From Acetobacter sicerae (GTDB lineage: Bacteria > Pseudomonadota > Alphaproteobacteria > Acetobacterales > Acetobacteraceae), in assembly GCF_011516765.1 (NCBI RefSeq), contig NZ_JAAABN010000012.1, forward strand, positions 45,160-109,159: a DNA stretch of 64,000 nt, written 5' to 3'. Below are positions 1-8,976 of this stretch, piece after piece (within the stretch, counting starts at the first letter, position 1; each line of letters begins with the position of its first letter). A model generated the notes under the pieces. The model was not told the origin of the DNA. It saw only the letters and a program-made list of their open reading frames with translations, and did no database searches. The position numbers were made by a program, and so were the translations under genes.

Positions 1-2
1 CA

Positions 3-443
3 CATCAGCTTTCCGGCGGCATGCAGCAGCGTGTGGCCATTGCCCGTGCGCTGGCAGCCCGCCCCCGTGTGTTGCTGATGGACGAATCCTTCAGCGCGCT
101 GGACGCTCAGACCCGCCTGAAAATGCAGAACTATCTGATGGAGATCTGGCGCAAGATCGATATCACCATTGTGTTCATCACGCATGATCTGGACGAGGCC
201 ATTTATCTGGCTGACCGCATCCTCGTGCTCAAACCTCGCCCGGGTCGGGTGGAAGAGGTCATTGAGGTGCCGCTTTCCCGTCCGCGTCGTGCCGCACAGA
301 TGATGTCGGACGAATTCCTTGCGACCAAAGCCCATCTGGAGGGGCTCATCCGTTCCTTTGGTGATACGACTGAAGAAACGGATGAAGGAGAGGATGATTT
401 CACCATTCCGCTCCTCACCCTCGTAACGGACAAGGCTGAGTAG
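3..443 (+). CDS. ABC transporter ATP-binding protein, 3' part (nitrate/taurine type)
   Basis: The C-terminal 146 residues of an ABC importer ATPase; the Walker A half lies outside the window. The reading frame opens directly in the signature motif LSGGMQQR, followed by Walker B and D-loop ([13 protein letters not shown]) and the H-loop (ITHDLDEA), the style of the nitrate/sulfonate/taurine importer family. The residue after the catalytic Glu is Ser where most relatives have Pro (DEPFSALD). It ends 10 bases before the regulator and runs in the same direction as the carboxylase operon. ATPases of this type are the usual transport partner of urea/guanidine carboxylase genes, so uptake of guanidine, urea or a related cation is the likely job (inference). 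Confidence 0.9.
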   Translation, partial: HQLSGGMQQRVAIARALAARPRVLLMDESFSALDAQTRLKMQNYLMEIWRKIDITIVFITHDLDEAIYLADRILVLKPRPGRVEEVIEVPLSRPRRAAQMMSDEFLATKAHLEGLIRSFGDTTEETDEGEDDFTIPLLTLVTDKAE

Positions 444-453
444 GAAGCAGGCA

Positions 454-933
454 ATGAGCACACGGGAAACAAAGGAACAGGTCAGTCGTGTGAGCATTTC
501 GCTGCCGCCGGGTATCCTGCAGGAGCTGGATGCCATGGTGGCGGAGAAGGGCTACGCCAGCCGTTCGCAGGCCATTCAGAACATCCTGCATCAGGAACTG
601 ATGGCCTCGCGCAATGACTGCGCGGATGAACTGATGGCTGGGGTCATCATTCTTTTCTACAACAACGCGGCGACCGGGCTTTCCCAGAAACTTGCCGAAC
701 TGCAATACGAAAATCTTGCCGAAGTCATCAGCTCCCTGCACGTCAACCTCGTGCGTCGTCAGACGCTCGAAGTGCTTCTCGTGCAGGGGAAGGTCAGAAA
801 ACTTCAGGAAATTGCAGACCAGTTCATGACGCAGTCCGGTGTTATCTCCGGAAAGCTTCATCTTATCGCGTCGCTCATTCCTCCCGTTCATGAGAAGGGG
901 CGTCCCCCTTCGCTGGATATGACGCCATGCTGA
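454..933 (+). CDS. NikR-like ribbon-helix-helix regulator with degraded nickel site
   Basis: A 159-residue CopG/NikR-type transcription factor. Residues about 11-50 form the ribbon-helix-helix DNA-binding part (RVSISLPPGILQELD, then SRSQAIQNIL). The rest matches the ACT-like metal-binding tetramerisation domain of NikR. Aligning by eye with E. coli NikR, the ligand His87 is kept (SSLHVNL) but His76 is Tyr, His89 is Asn and Cys95 is Thr, so the high-affinity nickel site is gone. It is somewhat longer than E. coli NikR (133 residues). It sits inside a nitrogen-compound degradation operon whose enzymes need biotin and ATP rather than nickel, so it probably senses another ligand and controls this operon. 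The signal it reads cannot be told from sequence. Confidence 0.85.
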   Translation: MSTRETKEQVSRVSISLPPGILQELDAMVAEKGYASRSQAIQNILHQELMASRNDCADELMAGVIILFYNNAATGLSQKLAELQYENLAEVISSLHVNLVRRQTLEVLLVQGKVRKLQEIADQFMTQSGVISGKLHLIASLIPPVHEKGRPPSLDMTPC

Positions 934-972
934 ACGGCGTTTTCCAGCTTACTCCATAAAAAGGAGCGTTTC

Positions 973-1776
973 ATGCAGATCGATCAACAGACACCCGAGT
1001 GGTATCGCGCCCGCTATAACCAGCTCCGCGATCAGGCCCTTCTCACTGAAAGCGCCGCACGTCCTGCCTTTACGCCAATCGAGATGACCGAAAGCAGTGT
1101 GCTGCATCGTGAAACCATTCCGGGTGGTTGGTACTGGAGCACAATCCTGCCGCGTGGACAGGCTCTGCGTCTGATCAATACCTCTGGCAATAATGGCGTT
1201 TCCGTCGGGTTGTGGAATGCGGACGATCTCAGTGAGCGTTACAACGCTGGTGACACCATCAAGCTGCAATGGACGACCTGCCTGACAACAGGCCGGGTTC
1301 TATTTTCGGACATGGGGCGTGTTCTGACCTCCATCATCGGTGACTCCTGTGGTTTCAGCGACACGCTGGTGGGGGGAAGCACACCGCAGAGCAATGCACG
1401 GAATTTCGGTAATGAGGGTCTGCGCAATACACGCAACAATCTGCGTCTGATCGCAGGCAAGCACGGTATGGCGCAGCACGACGTGACTTCCTGCATCACC
1501 TTCTTTTCTCACATCAGCACGCAGGCGGACGGCAGCTTCCGCTGGATTGATGGCGATGTCCGGGCCGGTGACCATGTCGATCTGCGCGCGGAGATGAATC
1601 TTCTTGTGGCGGTCTCGAACTGTCCGCATCCTCTGGCTCCTGAAAAGAGCTTTGCGCCCGGACCGATCGAGGCCGTGCGCTGGCAGGCCCCCGCCATCAA
1701 ACCGGATGATCTGTGCCGGACTTTCTGTGAAGAAGCCCGTCGTGGCTTCGAAAATACCGACCCTCTCTTTGTCTGA
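973..1776 (+). CDS. Urea carboxylase-associated protein 2 (DUF1989); likely carboxyguanidine deiminase subunit
   Basis: A 267-residue DUF1989 protein preceded by a strong AAGGAG ribosome site. It carries the UAAP2-type features: GGWYWST near residue 50, a TLPRGQALRL-like strand, LSERYNAGDT, a SDMGRVL segment, DSCGFSDTL with a conserved Cys, and the shared VDLRAEMNLLVAVSNCPH segment near residue 205. The next gene is a paralogue (UAAP1). Pairs of these proteins have been shown to act together as carboxyguanidine deiminase, turning carboxyguanidine into allophanate. That fits the adjacent carboxylase and allophanate hydrolase. Family assignment is firm; the reaction is by analogy. The C-terminal 25 residues extend beyond the family core. 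Confidence 0.88.
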   Translation: MQIDQQTPEWYRARYNQLRDQALLTESAARPAFTPIEMTESSVLHRETIPGGWYWSTILPRGQALRLINTSGNNGVSVGLWNADDLSERYNAGDTIKLQWTTCLTTGRVLFSDMGRVLTSIIGDSCGFSDTLVGGSTPQSNARNFGNEGLRNTRNNLRLIAGKHGMAQHDVTSCITFFSHISTQADGSFRWIDGDVRAGDHVDLRAEMNLLVAVSNCPHPLAPEKSFAPGPIEAVRWQAPAIKPDDLCRTFCEEARRGFENTDPLFV

Positions 1777-1792
1777 TCCGGGAGTCCGATCC

Positions 1793-2437
1793 ATGCCAGA
1801 ATATGACATCAGCAAGGTCTTCTCGACCATTACTCTCGATCAGGTCGTGGCTGCCCGCGTTCCCTGGTCCGGCGTGGTCCGCAAGGGACAGGTCCTGCGC
1901 ATCATCGATCTTGAAAGCCAGCAGGCAGTAGATGCGCTTTTCTACAACGCCCATGCCTATCACGAGCGTTACAGTGCGCAGGATACACTTGTGAATCAGG
2001 GAGCCGCCTATATCGGCAAGGGTGGCCGTCTGTTTTCCAATGAGGGAAATGTGCTCATGACTGTCGTGGAAGACACCTGCGGACGCCATGACACGCTGGC
2101 GGGAGCGTGCAGTTGTGAATCCAATACTGTGCGCTTTGGTCATGAAACAAAATACATGCACGCGTGTCGTGAAAACTTCCTTCTGGAAGTGGAAAAATAC
2201 GGCATGAGCAAGCGGGACATCGTCAATAACGTCAATTTCTTCATGAATGTTCCCATCATGCAGAATGGCGAACTGGTGATTGATGACGGCCTGTCCGCGC
2301 CCGGCGGTTTTGTCGATCTGCGCGCCGAGATGGACACGCTCGTCGTGGTGTCGAACTGTCCGCAGGTCAACAATCCCTGCAACGGCTTCACACCCACGCC
2401 CATCCGCGTGGTCATCGGTGATCCCGCCTCCATCTGA
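1793..2437 (+). CDS. Urea carboxylase-associated protein 1 (DUF1989); likely carboxyguanidine deiminase subunit
   Basis: A 214-residue DUF1989 paralogue of the preceding gene. The start at 1793 is chosen because it follows a GGGAG ribosome site and gives the usual family length; the frame stays open further upstream inside the previous gene. Visible family marks are PWSGVVRKGQVLRIIDLE, DALFYNAHAYHERYSAQDT, the SNEGNVLMTV strand, DTCGRHDTLAGACSCESN with clustered Cys residues, NNVNFFMNVP and VDLRAEMDTLVVVSNCPQ. With the neighbouring paralogue it probably forms a hetero-oligomer acting between the carboxylase and allophanate hydrolase. The gap to each neighbour is under 20 bases, so all are on one transcript. 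Confidence 0.88.
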   Translation: MPEYDISKVFSTITLDQVVAARVPWSGVVRKGQVLRIIDLESQQAVDALFYNAHAYHERYSAQDTLVNQGAAYIGKGGRLFSNEGNVLMTVVEDTCGRHDTLAGACSCESNTVRFGHETKYMHACRENFLLEVEKYGMSKRDIVNNVNFFMNVPIMQNGELVIDDGLSAPGGFVDLRAEMDTLVVVSNCPQVNNPCNGFTPTPIRVVIGDPASI

Positions 2438-2455
2438 TCCATCGGAAGTCCTGTC

Positions 2456-5400
2456 ATGTTCAGCAAGGTTCTCATCGCCAATCGTGGAGAAATCGTCCGG
2501 CGTGTCAGCCGTACACTCCGGCACATGAATATCGCTTCCGTGGCTGTGTGCTCGGAAGCCGATCGCTTTACGCCTCCCGTACTGGAGGCCGATGAGTCCG
2601 TGCTGATTGGCCCGTCTGTGGTGACGGACAGTTATCTGAACATGGACGCCATTCTGGACGCCTGCGCCAGCACGGGCGCACAGGCTGTCCATCCCGGTTA
2701 CGGTTTTCTCAGTGAGCGTGCGGAGTTTGCCGAAAAGCTGGCCGAACGGGGTATCCGTTTCATGGGGCCGCGTCCGGAGCATATGCGCGCGTTCGGCCTC
2801 AAGCACACTGCGCGTGAACTGGCCCGGCAGAACAATGTGCCGCTTCTGCCAGGCTCCGATATTCTCAGCACAGCTGACGAGGCCGCAGTCGAAGCCCAGC
2901 GCATCGGCTATCCGGTCATGCTCAAGAGTACTGCTGGCGGTGGCGGCATCGGCATGCAGGTCTGTCACAACGAAGCCGAACTGCGTGACTGCTTCGCCGC
3001 GGTCTCCCGTATGGGCGGCAACAACTTTGGCGACGCCCGCGTCTTTCTTGAAAAATTCATTGCCTTCGCCCGCCATGTCGAGGTGCAGATCTTTGGTGAC
3101 GGCAAAGGCAACATTCTCACGCTGGGCGAACGTGACTGTTCCCTCCAGCGTCGCAACCAGAAGGTAATCGAAGAAACACCGGCTCCCGGCCTGTCGGAGA
3201 CGACACGCAAGGGACTGCGTGAAGCCGCCCGCGCTCTGTGCTCCGCGGTTGCGTATGAATCTGCGGGTACGGTGGAGTTCATCTACGATACCGAAAGTGG
3301 CGAATTCTATTTCCTTGAGGTGAATACACGCCTTCAGGTCGAACACTGCGTCACCGAGGAAGTGTTCGGGATCGACCTTGTCGAATGGATGGTGCGTCAG
3401 GCGGATGGAAGTCTGGTCCTGCCACCTCAGGACAGCCTGATCCCACAGGGCGCAGCCGTGGAAGCCCGCGTGTATGCCGAGAACCCTGCGGAAAACTTCC
3501 GTCCTTCGACGGGTCGTCTGACCGAAGTTCAGTTCCCGGCCAATGTGCGCGTGGATGGCTGGATCGAGACCGGTACGGAGGTGACGCCCTATTACGACCC
3601 GATGCTGGCCAAGGTCATCGCGCGGGGCGCCACGCGTGAAGAAGCCTTTCATAACCTCAATGAAGCGCTGACGGCTACGCGCATCGGTGGTCTGGAAAGC
3701 AATCTCGATTACCTGCGGGCCATCACCGCCGCTCCAGCCGTGCTGGCAGGAGAAGTTTTTACGGGCCTGCTCAACAGCTTTGCCTACACGCCGACGACAA
3801 TCGAAGTGATTGCGCCGGGCCTTCAGTCCACGGTGCAGGACTGGCCGGGACGGATCGGTTACTGGGATGTGGGTGTGCCCCCCAATGGCCCGATGGACGA
3901 TCGCAGTTTCCGTCTCGCCAATCGCATTGTCGGCAATGCCGACGGTGTGGCGGCGCTGGAATTCACGGTCTCCGGTCCGGTTCTCCGTTTCAACGCGCCT
4001 GCCACGATCGGTCTTGCCGGGGCGTTCATGCCAGCGACACTGGACGGCTCAGAAGTTCCTTACTGGGAACCGGTCGAGGTAAAAGCCGGACAGGTTCTGT
4101 CTCTGGGCCAGATCAAGGGAGCGGGTCATCGGACGTATCTCGCCATTCGTGGCGGCATTGATGCGCCCCTTTACCTCGGATCACGCTCCACGTTCATGCT
4201 CGGTCAGTTCGGTGGTCACGCGACGGGACAACTGCGCACTGGCGACGTTCTGAGGCTTGCTGCGCCTCTGGCTGATGCGGCAGAGACCGCCTCCATCCCG
4301 TTGGAAGACCGTCCGGCGCTGACGCAGACATGGGAACTGGGTGTGCTGTATGGTCCCCACGGCGCACCGGATTTCTTCCGTGATGAGGACATCGACGAGC
4401 TGTTTTCCAGCGAATACGAGGTTCATTTCAACAGCGCCCGCACGGGTGTGCGCCTGATCGGACCGAAGCCGCGCTGGGCGCGCACGGACGGCGGTGAAGC
4501 GGGACTGCATCCTTCCAACATCCACGACAATGCCTACGCCATTGGCGCCATCGACTTTACCGGCGACATGCCGATCCTGCTGGGGCCTGATGGACCAAGT
4601 CTGGGCGGTTTCGTCTGCCCCGCCGTGCTCACACGCGATGAGCTGTGGAAAATGGGACAGCTCCATCCGGGCGACAAGGTGCGTTTCCGGCGCGTGCAGC
4701 CTGAACCGCTGAATCTGGCGTTTCTGCCTGCCCCTGTGACGGGCGACAGTCCCATCCTGTTCCGTTCGGAAGGCGAGATTCCGGTCGTGTATCGTCGCGC
4801 GGGCGACAGCTATCTGCTGCTGGAATTCGGTCCACCGGAACTGGACGTGACATTGCGTCTGCGTGCCCAGCTTGTTCTGGAGCGTCTGAAAACCGAAGCT
4901 GTGGACGGCATCATCGACCTCACACCGGGTATCCGGTCCCTGCAGGTCCATTACAATCCCGATGTCATCAGCCTGTCCTCCCTGCTGGAAATCCTGCACG
5001 GTATCGAGCAGGCGCTGCCGTCTGGCGACGACGATATCGTGGTGCCAAGCCGCATCGTGTATCTCCCCGTCTCCTGGGATGATGAACAGGCCCGGCTGGC
5101 CATGCAGCGTTATCAGGAACTTGTGCGCCCCAACGCGCCATGGTGCCCGTCCAACATCGAATTCATCCGGCGCATCAACGGACTGCCTTCGATTGATGCC
5201 GTAAAGGACATCATCTTTAATGCCTCGTACCTTGTGATGGGGCTGGGGGATGTCTATCTCGGCGCGCCGGTCGCCACCCCGATCGACCCGCGCCACCGGC
5301 TGGTGACAACCAAATACAATCCGGCCCGCACATGGACACCGGACAACGTGGTGGGCATTGGCGGCAGCTATATGTGCATCTACGGGATGGAAGGACCGGG

Positions 5401-5995
5401 TGGTTACCAGCTTTTCGGTCGCACCACACAGGTCTGGAACACGTGGCGCACAACAGATGTGTTCCACGAAGGTACGCCATGGCTTCTCAGGTTTTTCGAT
5501 CAGATCCGTTTCTATCCCGTCTCGCACGACGAACTGATGGAGGCCCGCGCCGCTTTCCCGTATGGCCGTTTTTCCGTGAAAATCGAGGAAACGCAGTTCA
5601 GTCTGCGGGAGTATCGCGCTTTTCTTGAGGCCAACAAGGACGAGATTGAAGCGGCCCGCAATCGTCAGCAGGCAGCCTTTGAAGCCGAGCGGCAGGAGTG
5701 GATCGCCAAAGGTCTCGATACCTTCGAGGAAGAAACGAACGACAGTCAGGCTGATGACTCCCTGCTTCCTGAAGGTCACATGGGCGTGGACAGCCCGGTA
5801 CCCGGCAGTGTGTGGCAGCTTCCCGTCAATGTGGGCGACCATGTGAAGGTGGGAGACACTGTCGCCATCATTGAATCCATGAAGACCGAAATGAAGATCG
5901 TCTCGCCTGCAACCGGCGTCATCACGGATATTCTCTGCCGCAAGGGACGGGAAGTGCGTGGCGGTGAACGCATCATGGTTGTGTGCACAGACTGA
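2456..5995 (+). CDS. Biotin-dependent guanidine (or urea) carboxylase
   Basis: A single 1179-residue chain with the full urea-carboxylase layout. The biotin carboxylase part (about 1-450) starts KVLIANRGEIVRR and has the ATP-grasp glycine loop KSTAGGGGIGM at 157-167. The carboxyltransferase (about 450-1050) has KipA-like and KipI-like halves. A C-terminal biotinyl domain carries biotinyl Lys1143 in ESMKTEM. The chain fixes bicarbonate with ATP and carboxylates a urea-like substrate. Residue 700 is Asp (AIDFTGD). Urea carboxylases have Asn here, and counting from the family start this corresponds to Asn1330 of the Kluyveromyces enzyme. Asp at this place marks guanidine carboxylases, which also agrees with the two DUF1989 genes upstream. 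So guanidine is the favoured substrate, with urea as the alternative. Confidence 0.93.
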   Translation: MFSKVLIANRGEIVRRVSRTLRHMNIASVAVCSEADRFTPPVLEADESVLIGPSVVTDSYLNMDAILDACASTGAQAVHPGYGFLSERAEFAEKLAERGIRFMGPRPEHMRAFGLKHTARELARQNNVPLLPGSDILSTADEAAVEAQRIGYPVMLKSTAGGGGIGMQVCHNEAELRDCFAAVSRMGGNNFGDARVFLEKFIAFARHVEVQIFGDGKGNILTLGERDCSLQRRNQKVIEETPAPGLSETTRKGLREAARALCSAVAYESAGTVEFIYDTESGEFYFLEVNTRLQVEHCVTEEVFGIDLVEWMVRQADGSLVLPPQDSLIPQGAAVEARVYAENPAENFRPSTGRLTEVQFPANVRVDGWIETGTEVTPYYDPMLAKVIARGATREEAFHNLNEALTATRIGGLESNLDYLRAITAAPAVLAGEVFTGLLNSFAYTPTTIEVIAPGLQSTVQDWPGRIGYWDVGVPPNGPMDDRSFRLANRIVGNADGVAALEFTVSGPVLRFNAPATIGLAGAFMPATLDGSEVPYWEPVEVKAGQVLSLGQIKGAGHRTYLAIRGGIDAPLYLGSRSTFMLGQFGGHATGQLRTGDVLRLAAPLADAAETASIPLEDRPALTQTWELGVLYGPHGAPDFFRDEDIDELFSSEYEVHFNSARTGVRLIGPKPRWARTDGGEAGLHPSNIHDNAYAIGAIDFTGDMPILLGPDGPSLGGFVCPAVLTRDELWKMGQLHPGDKVRFRRVQPEPLNLAFLPAPVTGDSPILFRSEGEIPVVYRRAGDSYLLLEFGPPELDVTLRLRAQLVLERLKTEAVDGIIDLTPGIRSLQVHYNPDVISLSSLLEILHGIEQALPSGDDDIVVPSRIVYLPVSWDDEQARLAMQRYQELVRPNAPWCPSNIEFIRRINGLPSIDAVKDIIFNASYLVMGLGDVYLGAPVATPIDPRHRLVTTKYNPARTWTPDNVVGIGGSYMCIYGMEGPGGYQLFGRTTQVWNTWRTTDVFHEGTPWLLRFFDQIRFYPVSHDELMEARAAFPYGRFSVKIEETQFSLREYRAFLEANKDEIEAARNRQQAAFEAERQEWIAKGLDTFEEETNDSQADDSLLPEGHMGVDSPVPGSVWQLPVNVGDHVKVGDTVAIIESMKTEMKIVSPATGVITDILCRKGREVRGGERIMVVCTD

Positions 5996-6036
5996 TATTC
6001 ACGAATAATCCGACGCTGACCGAACAGGAAAAAATC

Positions 6037-7842
6037 ATGACCCTGCCAAACATGTTGCAGATAACGCCTCTGCTTTCCGCCTGTCGCGCCGGAACGCTGA
6101 CGCCCACAGACATCGTGCGGGAAGTCGCTGCACGCGTCGAAGCCTATGCCGCCAAAGATCCGGCAGTGTGGATCAGTCGCGTGCCAATGGAACGGCTGCT
6201 GGCTCGCGCCGCGGAGCTGGAAAAACTGCCCGCGGATGATCTGCCGCTTTACGGCATTCCCTTTGCGGTAAAGGATAATATCGATGTCGCCGGTTTGGCG
6301 ACGACGGCGGCCTGTCCGGCCTTTGCCTATGAGCCTCGGGAAAGCGCCGAAGTGATCAAACGGCTCGAGGCAGCCGGCGCGATTGTTATTGGCAAGACCA
6401 ATCTTGATCAGTTCGCGACCGGTCTTGTCGGGATGCGCTCGCCCTATGGCCAACCGCATTGCGTGTTCAATCCGGACTATGTCTCGGGTGGTTCAAGCTC
6501 CGGCTCTGCTGTGGCCGTGGCGGCTGGACTTGTGTCGTTTTCGCTCGGAACGGATACGGCGGGATCAGGCCGCGTTCCGGCAGCGTTCAATAACATCGTC
6601 GGTCTCAAACCGTCGAGAGGCGTCCTCAGCACTTATGGTCTTGTTCCCGCCTGTGAATCTCTCGACTGTATATCGGTTTTTGCAGGATCAGCAGCCGATG
6701 CCTGGGAAGTTGAGCAGGTTGCTGGCGCTCCGGACGCCCGGGCTCCTTTCTCGCGGACCCTGTCGCCGCGTTCGCTGCCGCTGACGACGTTCCGTTTTGC
6801 GGTTCTCCCGGAGGACGAGCGCTTTTTTGATGGCAACGAAGCCAATGCCGCTCTCTATGCTCAGGCCATAAAGCGCCTTGAGCAGCTTGGAGGCACGCCT
6901 GTCGAGCTGGATTTCGCGCCTCTGAAGGAAACTGCCGCGCTGCTCTATAGTGGTCCTTTCGTTGTGGAACGACTGGCGGCCATAAAGGACTTTTATCATT
7001 CCCATCGCAAGGATATGGACCCGACCGTGGGGACCATTCTTGATGGCGCAGCAAACTATACGGCCACAGATGTATTTGACGGCATCTACCGTCAGCATGC
7101 CTTGCAGCAGATTGCACAGCGCATGTGGGATGATTTCGACGTCATGCTGTTGCCGACTGCTCCCCGTATCGTCACGAAACAGGAAGTCATCGAGCAGCCC
7201 ATCGCCGCCAACAGTCTTCTTGGCGGCTACACCAACTTTGTGAATCTGCTTGATATGGCGGCCTGTGCTGTTCCCGCCGGTTTTGCGCCCGATGGCCTGC
7301 CCTTTGGTGTGACGTTCGTCTCACCGGCCTTCACCGATGAGGATCTGGCTTCTCTGGCCGGACGTTTTCATGAGGCTCTGGGTGAAGCCATCGGGGCTGC
7401 ACGCATCGAAAAGCCCGAGGCTCCTGCTGGGCAGGCTGCTTCATCCTCCTCCGGACGCGTGCTTCTGGCTGTAGTCGGGGCGCATCTACAAGGCTTTCCA
7501 CTGCACTGGCAGCTTGAAAAGGAGAACGCGGTTCTGCGGGAGACGACGCTGACTGCACCGGACTACAGGCTTTTTGCCCTGCCTGATGCGACACCGCCAA
7601 AGCCGGGTCTTGTGCGGGAACGAGGCTTTATCGGCGCTGGTCTGGAAGTCGAAGTTTATGAACTGGATGCAGCAGGTTTCGGGCGGTTTGTCGCTTCCGT
7701 CCCGCAGCCGATGTCCATTGGACGCATCACGCTTGCGAGCGGCAAGGAAGTCTGTGGTTTTCTCTGTAGCGAAGCCATCGCCCGCAGTGGCACGGACATT
7801 ACCGCGACCGGTGGCTGGCGTTCCTACATGCAGAAGAAATGA
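6037..7842 (+). CDS. atzF: Allophanate hydrolase
   Basis: A 601-residue amidase-signature enzyme that splits allophanate to ammonia and CO2, the last step of the operon. The start at 6037 follows an AGGAA site; an upstream in-frame codon would overlap the carboxylase. The Ser-cisSer-Lys triad is readable as Lys79 (VKDNIDV), Ser153 (GGSSSGSA) and Ser177 (DTAGSGRVPA). Each is exactly 12 residues below Lys91, Ser165 and Ser189 of Pseudomonas AtzF. The C-terminal 130 residues match the separate domain typical of this family (IGRITLASGKEVCGFLC), thought to help N-carboxycarbamate decompose. It is a stand-alone hydrolase, not fused to the carboxylase as in yeast. Confidence 0.95.
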   Translation: MTLPNMLQITPLLSACRAGTLTPTDIVREVAARVEAYAAKDPAVWISRVPMERLLARAAELEKLPADDLPLYGIPFAVKDNIDVAGLATTAACPAFAYEPRESAEVIKRLEAAGAIVIGKTNLDQFATGLVGMRSPYGQPHCVFNPDYVSGGSSSGSAVAVAAGLVSFSLGTDTAGSGRVPAAFNNIVGLKPSRGVLSTYGLVPACESLDCISVFAGSAADAWEVEQVAGAPDARAPFSRTLSPRSLPLTTFRFAVLPEDERFFDGNEANAALYAQAIKRLEQLGGTPVELDFAPLKETAALLYSGPFVVERLAAIKDFYHSHRKDMDPTVGTILDGAANYTATDVFDGIYRQHALQQIAQRMWDDFDVMLLPTAPRIVTKQEVIEQPIAANSLLGGYTNFVNLLDMAACAVPAGFAPDGLPFGVTFVSPAFTDEDLASLAGRFHEALGEAIGAARIEKPEAPAGQAASSSSGRVLLAVVGAHLQGFPLHWQLEKENAVLRETTLTAPDYRLFALPDATPPKPGLVRERGFIGAGLEVEVYELDAAGFGRFVASVPQPMSIGRITLASGKEVCGFLCSEAIARSGTDITATGGWRSYMQKK

Positions 7843-7908
7843 AGCATACGGTCGTTCCGGCAGGGTAGGGGGGCATCGCACGCTCTACCAGCCGAAAGAT
7901 GACGTCGC

Positions 7909-7950
7909 AGGGGCAGGACCGTGTCTAACGGACTGCCCCTTTTCGTTTTT
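7909..7950 (+). terminator. Rho-independent terminator of the guanidine/urea operon
   Basis: A perfect 7-bp stem (AGGGGCA at 7909-7915, TGCCCCT at 7934-7940) is followed by a T-rich run TTTTCGTTTTT. It lies 66 bases after the allophanate hydrolase stop. The remainder of the 342-base gap before the next gene holds the dyad at 8131-8150 and nothing else recognised. Confidence 0.8.
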
Positions 7951-8130
7951 GCGGGGACGGAGTGGCGGTCTGACAGGGGTGTGTGGTTTTCTACGCGCTA
8001 CTGACTGTCTCCTTCATCCCTGATGTCGGTTTCTCTGATCCTTGGATAAATAACCCTCAGAAAAACGGACGCAGCGCTTCTGAAAGTCCTTGTTACGGTG
8101 TCAGAACAACGATGTTAGCCTCTTCATAGG

Positions 8131-8150
8131 GTCAGAATTAATCATCTGAC
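8131..8150. promoter_or_regulatory. Inverted repeat upstream of the DUF1028 gene (operator-like)
   Basis: GTCAGA and TCTGAC form a perfect 6-bp dyad around an 8-base AT-rich spacer that contains ATTAAT. It lies 34 bases before the start codon of the next gene, where a repressor or activator could act on its promoter. No protein can be assigned to it. Confidence 0.4.
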
Positions 8151-8184
8151 TGACAGGGTTTTCCTGCGGAGAGACATCGAAGCC

Positions 8185-8862
8185 ATGACCTTTTCCCTCG
8201 TTGCACGTTGTTCCCGTACCGGCCAGTTCGCAGTCGCCGTGTCCTCATCCTCGCCTGCCGTGGCCGCCCGCTGCGCTTTCGCGCGGGCCGGGGTAGGGGC
8301 GGTCACCACGCAGAACGTGACCGATCCACGCCTTGGTCCGTGGGCGCTCGATCTCATGCAGGCTGGCGCATCAGCAGGAGAGGCCCGTGACATCATCGCC
8401 CGCGCCTGCACGTTTCCCGCCTATCGTCAGATGACCCTGATCGACAGGGAAGGCCGGACTGCTCTGTGGTCGGGCGAGAAATCCCTCGGAATCAACGCCA
8501 GCTCTGAAGGGGTCAACGTGGTTTCGGCGGGTAATCTTCTGGCTTCGGTGGAAGTGCCGGAAACCATCGTGCGAAACTTCGAGCAGTCGGGTTCGGGCAT
8601 GGAGCTTGGACAGCGGGTCGTGCAGGCCATGCAGGCAGGTCTCCACGCGGGCGGAGAAGCCGGTCCCGTGCGCTCCGCCGGTATGCTGGTGGTTGACCGG
8701 GAAGCATGGCCGCTGGCCGATCTCCGGGTGGACTGGGAGGATGATCCCATCGGGCGTCTGGCGACCCTATGGTCCGTCTGGAAACCGCAGATGCACGATT
8801 ACGTCACCCGCTGCCTCAACCCCGAAGCGGCACCGTCTTACGGCGTTCCCGGCGACGAATAA
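8185..8862 (+). CDS. DUF1028 family protein (Ntn-hydrolase-like)
   Basis: A 225-residue DUF1028 protein, start supported by a GGAGAG site. The family opens with MTFS(I/L)VAR and has an N-terminal-nucleophile hydrolase fold; here Thr2 would be the candidate nucleophile after Met removal. Other family marks are GAVTTQNVTDPRLGP (about 38-52), a GxGN-like segment VVSAGNLLAS, RSAGMLVVD, and DLRVDWEDDPIGRL near the end. The reaction is unproven; relatives often sit among amidase, peptidase and amino-compound degradation genes. It starts the second catabolic set of the window, upstream of a flavin monooxygenase and a RidA-like protein, which suggests hydrolysis of an amide or carbamate (inference). 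Confidence 0.85.
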   Translation: MTFSLVARCSRTGQFAVAVSSSSPAVAARCAFARAGVGAVTTQNVTDPRLGPWALDLMQAGASAGEARDIIARACTFPAYRQMTLIDREGRTALWSGEKSLGINASSEGVNVVSAGNLLASVEVPETIVRNFEQSGSGMELGQRVVQAMQAGLHAGGEAGPVRSAGMLVVDREAWPLADLRVDWEDDPIGRLATLWSVWKPQMHDYVTRCLNPEAAPSYGVPGDE

Positions 8863-8976
8863 TCCCTTCGCCGTCTGAGGCGCGCCGCACCTCAAGCGGC
8901 TGCGCTGACGCTCTATTGTTTCGATATAAAAACATTATGCCGCACTCGGTTGCGGTCATGAATCAAGGAGACAGCC

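Noticed and set aside
1697..3652. Long open frame (651 codons) on the minus strand
   Set aside because: It is fully antisense to the DUF1989 gene and the carboxylase, whose proteins are clearly recognisable. The antisense translation has no family features; high GC keeps antisense frames open.
7843..8184. Guanidine-I riboswitch in the gap after the operon
   Set aside because: None of the conserved ykkC-type segments could be matched; the region is downstream of the operon and explained by a terminator and a dyad. Any riboswitch would be upstream, outside the window.
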